Made by a program: the position numbers and the translations under genes. This document shows positions 17,194 to 24,848 of a DNA stretch of 50,913 nt, piece by piece. Position 1 is the stretch's first letter, and each line of letters starts with the position of its first letter. Origin of the DNA: Mesobacillus persicus (GTDB taxonomy: Bacteria > Bacillota > Bacilli > Bacillales > Cytobacillaceae); contig NZ_FOBW01000023.1 in NCBI RefSeq assembly GCF_900109925.1, forward strand, positions 1-50,913, read 5' to 3'. The notes under the pieces were generated by a model. The model searched no databases. It had not been told where the DNA came from and was given only the letters and a program-made list of their open reading frames with translations.

Positions 17194-18441
17194 TTACTGT
17201 CTGATCCACTTCCAAATTTCTTGTGGGGTTGCATTTTTTCCGTACATAAGGATGCCGGTTTTGAATATTTTCCCTGCGAGCTTCATGAAGAGCCATATAC
17301 TTAGGACCAGGATCACCAAAGAAATGATGATTTCAAGCCATGGCCATTCTTCCAAAACCGAGAGACGGAAGAGCAAGATGGCTGGTGAAGTAAGCGGAAA
17401 ATAAGAACCAATTTGAGCAATCAATCCGCTTGGGTTTGAGAGTACTGGCCCAATAAGGATGGCAGGAAGAAACGGAAGCATCATGACCATTCCTTGGAAA
17501 TTGCTTGTAGCCGTCATGTCTTCTACTGTCGCACCCACACCAACAAAGATGGCGGCAAAAAGAAGATAGCCTGCAAACGAAATAAATAATAGAAGCAGAA
17601 GTTCAGGAACAAATAAATAGCTAAAGAGTGGAAACTCAAAAAACCAAGTGATAATCGGAATAGCGAATAACATCCACACAAATACTTGAACCATTCCCAG
17701 CCCAAAGTAACCGATAATTTTCCCGTTCATTAATTCTTCAGGGGTTAATGAAGAAAGAACAATTTCAGCCACCTTTTCTTTCTTTTCCTGCGAAGCACTT
17801 TGGAAAATCATCATCCCCGTTATAACAATTGAAAAGAGAACGATGCCAGCAGTCGCGCCTGGTACAATCCGTTCAAGTTGATTTTCCATACCAACCTCGC
17901 CAACAGGATGATCCATACCAGCTTCATCTGTTTCTTCTGAAACCGAAGCTTCTTCAAAAACTACACCTTTGGTTAAAACCTCAATTTCCTCTGCTGATAA
18001 CCCCAACTTCTGAAATTGCAACTGCCTTAGGGGCCCTTCTAATACACTCAGCTGATAGATAAACGTGTCATCTACGTCCTCACTTAAGTAAACTTGAATT
18101 CTCCCTTCTTCTAGCGCAGCTTCCGTTAAAGGAATATACGCGGCATTCTCCTGCTCGGTTAATTCTTCTAGTAGCTTTGCCTCTTGTTCAGTTGTTATCT
18201 GAACATTCCAATCTACCTCTAAAGAAGCGAGCACTTTCTCCATTTCAGTCCAACTATTTAATTCATCTTTAATATATACATTTACACTATCCTGTTCATC
18301 ATTATTAAATTTTTCAAGTAGTGTCGGAATCGTGGCAAATACAATAAATAAAATCGGGGTTAAAAACAAGGAAATAATGAAAGATTTATTTTTCATGTTT
18401 CGCTTCATTTCCCATTTCGCTACCTTAAAACTATTACGCAT
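17194..18441 (-). CDS. ABC-2 type permease (NatB/YhcI-like)
   Basis: 415 residues. One N-terminal helix (KSFIISLFLTPILFIVFATI, about 20-40), a long extracytoplasmic acidic domain (about 45-200), then five or six helices from about 205. This is the NatB/YhaP layout of sodium- or drug-exporting ABC-2 permeases. ATG 18441 has GGAGGG upstream and overlaps the 3' end of the ATPase gene by 8 nt, so the longer frame to 18513 is rejected. It is the last gene of an operon ordered like B. subtilis yhcE-F-G-H-I. Confidence 0.85.
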   Translation of the reverse strand: MRNSFKVAKWEMKRNMKNKSFIISLFLTPILFIVFATIPTLLEKFNNDEQDSVNVYIKDELNSWTEMEKVLASLEVDWNVQITTEQEAKLLEELTEQENAAYIPLTEAALEEGRIQVYLSEDVDDTFIYQLSVLEGPLRQLQFQKLGLSAEEIEVLTKGVVFEEASVSEETDEAGMDHPVGEVGMENQLERIVPGATAGIVLFSIVITGMMIFQSASQEKKEKVAEIVLSSLTPEELMNGKIIGYFGLGMVQVFVWMLFAIPIITWFFEFPLFSYLFVPELLLLLFISFAGYLLFAAIFVGVGATVEDMTATSNFQGMVMMLPFLPAILIGPVLSNPSGLIAQIGSYFPLTSPAILLFRLSVLEEWPWLEIIISLVILVLSIWLFMKLAGKIFKTGILMYGKNATPQEIWKWIRQ

Positions 18442-19366
18442 CTTGTACTCCCTCCTTTGTTCCCGTTCCTGTTGCAATTTGAATGAAAATTTCATGAAGT
18501 GTTGTACGGTCAATAGATAATTCCTCTACCTGAATTCCCTCTGGCCATTGTTTTACCCACTTTGGTATATCCATTTCAGCAGATAAATAAAGGATGGTTT
18601 GCTTTCCTTTTTGCTCAATCCTTAATACATTAGGAATTTTTTCAAGGAGGGCAGGTTCATTATCTCCATGTATCGTGCATTTAAAATTAGCGTATTCTTT
18701 TTTCACTTCGGATAATGTTCCTGACACCACTTTTGATCCTTGGTGAATCATATATAACCGATCACAAAGCTCTTCTACTAAATTCATTTGATGAGAAGAT
18801 AAGAGAATCGCAGTACCATTGTTGGCCAATTCCTTAATTTCTTGTTTGAACACCTCTTGACTAACTGGATCCAATCCTGAGAATGGCTCATCTAAAATCA
18901 ATAACTCTGGTTCATGGATAATAGAGGCGATAAATTGCACTTTTTGGCCCATCCCTTTGGATAGTTCTTCAATCGAGGTTTTCTCTTTTCCCTCAAGACC
19001 AAACTTCGATAAATAAGCAAGTGCACGTTTTTTGGCTTTTGCTACAGGATAGTCCTTAAGTTCAGCAAAGTACATTAAGATATCCATAATACTTACATTT
19101 TTATAAAGACCACGTTCCTCAGGCAAATAACCAATTTTATGGCGAGGGATACTTCCCGACTTATAATGAGCAAAGGTCACAGATCCTTCATCTGGATACA
19201 TAATTCCCATAATGTTTCGAATGGTCGTTGATTTCCCGGCACCGTTCGGGCCGAGAATCGCCATGATTTCACCCTTCTTTACTTCAAAAGATATATCAGA
19301 AATAATTTTTTTATCTTTGAATGATTTACCTAACTGACTGACACTAAGCACGATTTCCCCACTCAT
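18434..19366 (-). CDS. ABC transporter ATPase (NatA/YhcH-like)
   Basis: 310 residues. Walker A ILGPNGAGKST (about 36-46), signature-like ELSKGMGQKVQFIASI, Walker B LLILDEPFSGLDP and switch His LLSSHQMNLVEE are present, followed by a C-terminal extension of about 90 residues typical of NatA/DrrA ATPases. It overlaps the ABC-2 permease gene by 8 nt and should power it. A 6-nt gap separates it from the second ATPase gene upstream. Confidence 0.88.
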   Translation of the reverse strand: MSGEIVLSVSQLGKSFKDKKIISDISFEVKKGEIMAILGPNGAGKSTTIRNIMGIMYPDEGSVTFAHYKSGSIPRHKIGYLPEERGLYKNVSIMDILMYFAELKDYPVAKAKKRALAYLSKFGLEGKEKTSIEELSKGMGQKVQFIASIIHEPELLILDEPFSGLDPVSQEVFKQEIKELANNGTAILLSSHQMNLVEELCDRLYMIHQGSKVVSGTLSEVKKEYANFKCTIHGDNEPALLEKIPNVLRIEQKGKQTILYLSAEMDIPKWVKQWPEGIQVEELSIDRTTLHEIFIQIATGTGTKEGVQDA

Positions 19367-19372
19367 TCTAAG

Positions 19373-20239
19373 TCACCCTTTCCTTTCATTGTTCAACACG
19401 ATTGAGATAATGTCTTCTAAATCAAGAGACTCAGCATCGAGCCAACGCTGGTTTTCTTTACGCAGGTGGGCCTCTGTTTCTAGAGGATGGTTACTAATGA
19501 TTAGGCGTTCGCCTTTTCGGGCGATTTCCCCTGGTAATGGTTGAGCAGACAGAGAAGATTCTAGCCAGTAACGTTTGTATTGTGCTACTAGTTCTTCTTT
19601 TACGTAATTCCCGACGATTTTTCCTTTTTGAAACAGAACTAGGTAATCCGCTAGTTTACGGATGTCCTCCACTTGGTGGCTGGCAATGAGAATCATTTTA
19701 TCTCCTCTATCCATCCAGTCAACAAGGCAATCCATTAAAATTTGTTTTGTCGGGATATCCATATGTGCCGTTGGTTCATCCAGTAATAAAATCTCCGTAT
19801 CCCTTGGAATCGTTAACGCAAGGCTAAGTTGCTTTTGGACTCCTTGTGACAATTTGCCAAAAGCTTTTGATAAAGGAAGTTCAAACTGATGAACAAGCTT
19901 AGTAAACAAATCATCATCCCAGGTAGGATAATAATGAGAAACTAATTTCTTCAATTCCTTCCCTGTAAACGAGTTGACCCCATTCAAACTTTGGGGCTGA
20001 TAGGAAATCTTTTTCTTCCAATCTTCGTTTTCTCCTAGAATGGATTGCCCTTTTATAAAGATATCCCCTTCCGTAGGAGAAACTAAATTCATTAAAAGCT
20101 TGAAAAACGTACTTTTTCCCGCACCATTTTTCCCAACTAATGCTGTGATGGTTCCCGGCTCAAATGATAGGTTAATAGGTCCTAGTTCAAAATCATCATT
20201 TGATTTTCTTACATTTTTGAATTCAATCAAAGGCTGCAT
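19373..20239 (-). CDS. ABC transporter ATPase (YhcG/YtrB-like)
   Basis: 288 residues. Walker A LVGKNGAGKST, the KLSQGVQKQLSLALTI signature, Walker B ILLLDEPTAHMD and switch His LIASHQVEDI are visible. The C-terminal 70 residues form a poorly conserved regulatory tail. It lies 3 nt after the GntR gene, a pairing characteristic of YtrA/YhcF operons, and probably works with the 241-residue membrane protein at 20663. Confidence 0.88.
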   Translation of the reverse strand: MQPLIEFKNVRKSNDDFELGPINLSFEPGTITALVGKNGAGKSTFFKLLMNLVSPTEGDIFIKGQSILGENEDWKKKISYQPQSLNGVNSFTGKELKKLVSHYYPTWDDDLFTKLVHQFELPLSKAFGKLSQGVQKQLSLALTIPRDTEILLLDEPTAHMDIPTKQILMDCLVDWMDRGDKMILIASHQVEDIRKLADYLVLFQKGKIVGNYVKEELVAQYKRYWLESSLSAQPLPGEIARKGERLIISNHPLETEAHLRKENQRWLDAESLDLEDIISIVLNNERKG

Positions 20240-20242
20240 TTT

Positions 20243-20638
20243 CTACTCCTCCTTTTTTTTATAGGCGGCAATGATCGATTGAAAGATTTTCTCTACCTCA
20301 GTCGGTGTATAATCATGGCGAAGAGCTGTTTCAATGGCTCCTTCAATCGCTTTATAAACGGCTTCGACTTTCACCTTTTCCTTTAATGCATCCTCGATGT
20401 CAGCTACAAATGTTCCTTTTCCTTGCGTTGTTTTAATGAACCCTTGATATTCAAGGTTCTGATAGGCACGTCTAATCGTGATCACACTGATTTCTAAGTC
20501 TTTTGATAGTGCGCGGATTGATGGTAAAGGAGTACCTGTTTTGAGCTGTCCGCTTGAAATCAGAGCCTTGATTTGATTTTCAATTTGATGATAAATCGGT
20601 TCTCTTGACTCTTTGGTTAACCGTATGGGAAGATGCAT
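20243..20638 (-). CDS. GntR family regulator (YhcF/YtrA subfamily)
   Basis: 131 residues: a winged helix (REPIYHQIENQIKALISSG, LPSIRALSKDLEISVITIRRAYQNLEYQGFIKTTQGKGTFV) with only a short helical dimerisation tail, which defines the YtrA subfamily. These small repressors usually control their own ABC operon in response to cell-envelope stress. ATG 20638 has AAGGAGG upstream. The operator candidate is at 21416-21445, ahead of the first gene of the operon. Confidence 0.9.
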   Translation of the reverse strand: MHLPIRLTKESREPIYHQIENQIKALISSGQLKTGTPLPSIRALSKDLEISVITIRRAYQNLEYQGFIKTTQGKGTFVADIEDALKEKVKVEAVYKAIEGAIETALRHDYTPTEVEKIFQSIIAAYKKKEE

Positions 20639-20662
20639 TTCTTTGCCTCCTTCCTTTCACCT

Positions 20663-21388
20663 TCATGAAAAGTAATCCACTTTCTGGATTTTTTGTTTCA
20701 TTTTCCTTTTCCAAAAAACCGTACTTAATCTTACTATAAGAACGGACCCTACGATTGATTGAAAAGGCCACTCTGTTGCTGCAATCATCGTCCAGGCAAC
20801 AATTCCATTCTCCGTCCCCATTTGAATAAGGACGAGTGCCACAACAATTCCAAAAAAGAGTGGAATCGTCTGAATAGTCGACTTTAACAAGGTGATATAG
20901 TCGCCTGCGTCTACGGCTGGAAAAATAGATCCAACACTAACGCCAAAACTCAACCAAATTAATGAGAAAACAAGAAAAGATGGGATATCCATACTCTCTC
21001 TAAGTGCAGGAGTAAGAGTATAAACTGAAATTAATATCAGTAAGTGCAGAGGAATCGAGTAAAAGTAATAAATTAGAAATCGGCTATTTATCAATGCTTC
21101 GCGTTTAATTGGCAATTGACTAAGTGTCATAAAAAGTGGAAGACCCCAAGTCTCATCATTAATCTTTTGATATTGAAACTCCTTTGGTTTAGCCCATATC
21201 GCTGCGATTCCGAATACCATAAGAAAAGCTAGCTCATAGAAGATGATTCCCGTATCCCGATAGAACACATAAAATTCGCTAAAAAAATACGAGGCTGAAA
21301 TAGCCATTAACAGCAATAACCCTATTGCCGTTATGGATTTTTTTAATTCGAATTTCACTAACCAGAATGCTTGTTTCCAATGATCCAT
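20663..21388 (-). CDS. Membrane protein, first gene of yhc-like operon
   Basis: 241 residues with six predicted membrane helices and no enzymatic motif; position and size match YhcE of B. subtilis, a putative ABC membrane subunit. ATG 21388 follows AAGGAGG. It is the promoter-proximal gene of a five-gene unit (membrane protein, GntR, two ATPases, ABC-2 permease), so two ABC transporters or one heteromeric exporter are likely made together. Confidence 0.8.
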   Translation of the reverse strand: MDHWKQAFWLVKFELKKSITAIGLLLLMAISASYFFSEFYVFYRDTGIIFYELAFLMVFGIAAIWAKPKEFQYQKINDETWGLPLFMTLSQLPIKREALINSRFLIYYFYSIPLHLLILISVYTLTPALRESMDIPSFLVFSLIWLSFGVSVGSIFPAVDAGDYITLLKSTIQTIPLFFGIVVALVLIQMGTENGIVAWTMIAATEWPFQSIVGSVLIVRLSTVFWKRKMKQKIQKVDYFS

Positions 21389-21415
21389 TATAAATCCTCC
21401 TTACTAGTTAACTGT

Positions 21416-21445
21416 TATAGTGTTTATATCTATATATACACTATA
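21416..21445. promoter_or_regulatory. Operator candidate for the YhcF/YtrA-type repressor
   Basis: TATAGTGT and ACACTATA are perfect 8-bp inverted arms separated by 14 nt of AT-rich sequence, 28 nt upstream of the first gene. The form AGTGT-N-ACACT resembles the operator reported for B. subtilis YtrA. It would overlap the promoter. Confidence 0.7.
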
Positions 21446-21673
21446 CGACAGTCCCCAAATACTGGCTACCCCTTTTTTATTTTTCTTCCACCCATTCCTA
21501 AATTACAGCAAGACCAAAAAAGACCAGACTACGTGAGTCTAGCCCTTCCATTCACTAAAAAATAACAAGACGAAACTTCACCTTTGCCTATAGTGCGAGT
21601 TAGCCGCATCTTGGTTTGTGAAAATTACATAAAACCCTGTCATTGGCAAATATTAAAACAGGAGGTGTAAAAA

Positions 21674-22168
21674 TTGATTAAAAAAAGTTGGCAATCGTAT
21701 TTTTTAATCATCACAACCATCATCGGATTATGTTTATTACCGTTTGCGATTATCAAACGCCCTTTTAAAGATTGGCTGATTGTTTATCTTGTCAGTATCA
21801 TTGGCAATGCCGCGGCAGATAATTATTTAGTTTCAAAAGGCTACCTAAGTTACCCACGTAAACTTTTCTCGAGAATTACTTCTATCCATTTGCCTTTTGA
21901 TTTTATCCAATACCCGCTTATTTTGCTTTATTATAATCAGTGGACGTTGAACAGCAAACCAGCGGGAGTCTTATTCAAACTTTTTCCTTTCCTCGTGCCT
22001 CAAATATTGATTGAAACGATCGCTGCCAAGAAAACGAAGTTAATTTCCTGGAAAAATGGCTGGTCGTGGTATCACTCGATGATCAGTCTAATGATAAAAA
22101 TGCTCGTTTGCAGAGGAATTATTGCCCTAGTTCGTGTCATAAACAAGGACAAAGTTTCACTAAGTTAA
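21674..22168 (+). CDS. CBO0543-like membrane protein
   Basis: 164 residues with four or five membrane helices. DNYLVSKGYLSYPRKLFSRITSIHLPFDFIQYPLILLYYNQW has the pattern of the CBO0543 family, in which a small loop with Pro and an FDxxxxP motif sits between helices. A second member is at 49496. TTG 21674 follows AGGAGGTG, a strong site. Function is unknown for the family. Confidence 0.7.
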   Translation: MIKKSWQSYFLIITTIIGLCLLPFAIIKRPFKDWLIVYLVSIIGNAAADNYLVSKGYLSYPRKLFSRITSIHLPFDFIQYPLILLYYNQWTLNSKPAGVLFKLFPFLVPQILIETIAAKKTKLISWKNGWSWYHSMISLMIKMLVCRGIIALVRVINKDKVSLS

Positions 22169-22299
22169 AGAGACCTAAATCAATGCCATCCGTACTCTCT
22201 CTGTATTCGTTTCTTTTTAACGAGGAAATCACATCAATTTTGACGAAAACAGTTCTTTTCAAATAAGATGGAAGAAAACGCATGATAGGGATGAGCGAG

Positions 22300-22983
22300 A
22301 TGAGAATTTTATTGGTGGAGGATGACCGGACCATCGCTTCAGGGCTTGAATATTCGTTAAAACAAGAAGATTATGAAACGGTTCTCTGTCACAATGTAGC
22401 TACAGCCAAGGATGTTATTAACAATCAACTTGAAGAAATTGATTTATGTTTATTTGATTTGTCTTTACCTGATGGAAGTGGCTATGAGTTATGTGAATTA
22501 GTAAAGAAACAGCAGGACATACCCGTCATTTTCTTGACCGCTTACGATGATGAAGTCAATGTCGTCATGGGCCTTGAAATGGGAGCGGATGATTATATTA
22601 CCAAACCGTTTCGGATTCGAGAACTGTTATCGAGGATTAAAACGGTTTTACGCCGCTACCATCGGCACACCCAACCAACCAGCTCGATTGAAATTGAAAA
22701 TATCCGGATCAATACGTTAGAAGGCAAAGTATATAAAAACGGCGAGGAAGTCCTGCTAACTGCTTTAGAATATCGGCTTTTCCTCATTTTTGCCAATCAT
22801 GTCGGACAAGTTCTTACAAGAGCACAATTGTTAGACCGAATCTGGGATGTCGCCGGTGATTTTGTCAATGACAACACATTGACCGTATACATAAAAAGAT
22901 TACGTGAAAAGTTAGAAGACAACCCACAGCAGCCAACCTTAATTAAGACTGTGCGAGGCTTAGGCTATAAGGTCGGTGAGTAA
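22300..22983 (+). CDS. OmpR-family response regulator
   Basis: 227 residues. Receiver domain with the acidic pair EDD at the N-terminus, phospho-acceptor Asp in LCLFDLSLPDGSGYE (about residue 50), Thr in VIFLTAYDD and Lys in DYITKPF. The C-terminal OmpR winged helix is ALEYRLFLIFANHVGQVLTRAQLLDRIWD and TVYIKRLREKLEDNP. ATG 22300 gives the usual MRILLVEDD start with AGGG 9 nt upstream; earlier ATGs at 22282 and 22291 are possible. It overlaps the kinase gene and should activate the ABC genes downstream. Confidence 0.92.
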   Translation: MRILLVEDDRTIASGLEYSLKQEDYETVLCHNVATAKDVINNQLEEIDLCLFDLSLPDGSGYELCELVKKQQDIPVIFLTAYDDEVNVVMGLEMGADDYITKPFRIRELLSRIKTVLRRYHRHTQPTSSIEIENIRINTLEGKVYKNGEEVLLTALEYRLFLIFANHVGQVLTRAQLLDRIWDVAGDFVNDNTLTVYIKRLREKLEDNPQQPTLIKTVRGLGYKVGE

Positions 22984-23989
22984 CTTGCTTCGTAATCGAG
23001 AAATTCTATTTTTAATCCTTTTTCTCAGTTTCATCAGTTTGTTTGGATTTGTCATAGCCTCCCTTTTTGCCTCAATGGAAACAGCTGCGTTTGTTTTGGG
23101 TGTATCGATTTTGTTGATTGGCTGCACATTGTTTTTTACCAGATGGCGCTACCGGGAAATCGAAAAGCTATCAGGCTATCTTCGCCAAATTAGCAGCGGT
23201 GACTACACGCTAGATGTCCGTGATAACTATGAAGGAGAATTGAGCATTTTAAAGAGTGATATTTATAAAGTCACAAGAAAGCTTGCTGAACATGGTTCGC
23301 TTCTACAACATGACAAGGCGAAGCTAACGAATGCGATCTCAGATATCTCCCACCAATTGAAAACACCGCTCACTTCCATGATGGTAATGGTCGATTTGTT
23401 ACAAGACAACCGATTAGATGAAACGAAACGAGCAGAGTTTACCCGGAACATTCAAGTCCAGCTCGAACGGATGGAATGGCTCGTATCATCCTTACTAAAG
23501 CTTTCTAAAATTGATGCCGGAACGATTGCCTTTAAAAAGGAAACCGTTTTGGTTCCTGATTTAGTCCGTCGTGTCGTCGGGCCTTTGGTCGTTCCGATGG
23601 AAATAAAAATGCAAAGTTTACACGTGGAAGGCGATGCAAATGCCACATTTATTGGTGACTTCAATTGGACAGCAGAAGCGCTGATTAACATTTTAAAAAA
23701 TTGTGTCGAGCACACAGGTGACGGTGGAAACATTTATATTGCCTACTCCGAGAATGCCCTATTTACTGAAATTTCGATTCGTGATAATGGAAAAGGAATT
23801 TCAAAAGAAGACCTTCCTTATATCTTTAAACGATTTTACAAAGGGAAAAATGCCAGTGAGGATAGTGTCGGCATTGGCCTTGCGATGGCGTACAGTATTA
23901 TCACAAGTCAGCAAGGAGATATCGAGGTTAGCAGTGAACCTGGCATTGGTTCTTTGTTTCAACTGAAGTTTTACAAGCAGGTGATATGA
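22976..23989 (+). CDS. Intramembrane-type sensor histidine kinase
   Basis: 337 residues. Two membrane helices (about 10-28 and 34-52) are joined by only a handful of residues (ASMETA), as in intramembrane-sensing kinases that respond to a partner transporter. HAMP-like segment about 55-105, dimerisation and phospho-His in ISDISHQLKTPLTSMM (His about 122), then the ATPase motifs NILKNCVEH, IRDNGKGIS, KRFYKGKN and GIGLAMAYSI. GTG 22976 overlaps the regulator gene by 8 nt; TTG 22985, with GGTGAG just upstream, is an alternative start. Confidence 0.9.
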   Translation: MSNLLRNREILFLILFLSFISLFGFVIASLFASMETAAFVLGVSILLIGCTLFFTRWRYREIEKLSGYLRQISSGDYTLDVRDNYEGELSILKSDIYKVTRKLAEHGSLLQHDKAKLTNAISDISHQLKTPLTSMMVMVDLLQDNRLDETKRAEFTRNIQVQLERMEWLVSSLLKLSKIDAGTIAFKKETVLVPDLVRRVVGPLVVPMEIKMQSLHVEGDANATFIGDFNWTAEALINILKNCVEHTGDGGNIYIAYSENALFTEISIRDNGKGISKEDLPYIFKRFYKGKNASEDSVGIGLAMAYSIITSQQGDIEVSSEPGIGSLFQLKFYKQVI

Positions 23990-24073
23990 GCAATCATTCC
24001 CTGCTTTTGTTTTGTTGGGAAGGAAATCAAACTTCCTCGTTCCCCCTCCCTTTCAAAGGTCTTAAAGATTCCA

Positions 24074-24093
24074 AAGTGACAAAACTGTCACTT
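24074..24093. promoter_or_regulatory. Operator candidate before the ABC exporter genes
   Basis: AAGTGACA and TGTCACTT form perfect 8-bp arms around AAAC, followed by a further GTCACTT half-site at 24098. It lies about 70 nt upstream of the ATPase start and is well placed for the OmpR-type regulator. This is inference from position and symmetry. Confidence 0.6.
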
Positions 24094-24161
24094 AAGAGTC
24101 ACTTTAAAGTCATACTAGGCAGATATACTGAACTCAACTTAGAAAACGTGGAGGTTTTACC

Positions 24162-24848
24162 ATGAAAAATATATTAGAGATTCAGAATTTGTCGAAGGTA
24201 TACGGCAAAGGAGAAACGACTGTAACGGCACTTGATAATGTTTCGTTTTCGATTAAAAAAGGCGAATTTGTTTGTATTATCGGTCCGTCTGGTTCGGGGA
24301 AATCAACGCTCCTTCATTTACTCGGTGGTGTCGACCGGCCGACTAGTGGGAAGGTCCTCATCGATAACACCGATATTTATAACCTGAACGAAACACAGCT
24401 TGCCATTTTTAGAAGAAGGCAAATCGGATTGGTCTATCAATTTTATAACCTCATTCCGATTTTAACGGTTGAAGAAAATATTACCCTACCAATGCTATTG
24501 GATGAGCAAAAAGTAGATCCTTCGCAATTTAATAAGGTGGTCGACATCTTAGGGTTGAGCAATCGTCTTTCTCACCTTCCCAACCAGTTATCAGGTGGTC
24601 AGCAACAACGGGTATCGATTGGACGAGCGTTGATCAGCAATCCAGCCATCATGCTTGCCGATGAGCCAACCGGAAATCTTGATAGTAAAAACAGCGAAGA
24701 AATTATGGAACTTTTAAAAATGTTTAACAAGACCTATAATCAAACACTGATTGTCATTACCCATGATGAACGGATTGCCCTTCAAGCCGATCGTGTGATT
24801 TCGATTGAAGATGGTCGGATTGCCAAGGACGAGGTGATCCGTCCGTGA
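24162..24848 (+). CDS. ABC exporter ATPase (MacB/LolD type)
   Basis: 228 residues with Walker A IGPSGSGKST, Q-loop YQFYNLIPILTVEENI, signature NQLSGGQQQRVSIGRALI, Walker B IMLADEPTGNLDSK and switch His ITHDERIALQ, the standard MacB/LolD/BceA set. ATG 24162 follows GGAGG. Its stop overlaps the permease start. It is divided from the kinase gene by 172 nt holding an operator-like palindrome. Confidence 0.93.
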   Translation: MKNILEIQNLSKVYGKGETTVTALDNVSFSIKKGEFVCIIGPSGSGKSTLLHLLGGVDRPTSGKVLIDNTDIYNLNETQLAIFRRRQIGLVYQFYNLIPILTVEENITLPMLLDEQKVDPSQFNKVVDILGLSNRLSHLPNQLSGGQQQRVSIGRALISNPAIMLADEPTGNLDSKNSEEIMELLKMFNKTYNQTLIVITHDERIALQADRVISIEDGRIAKDEVIRP

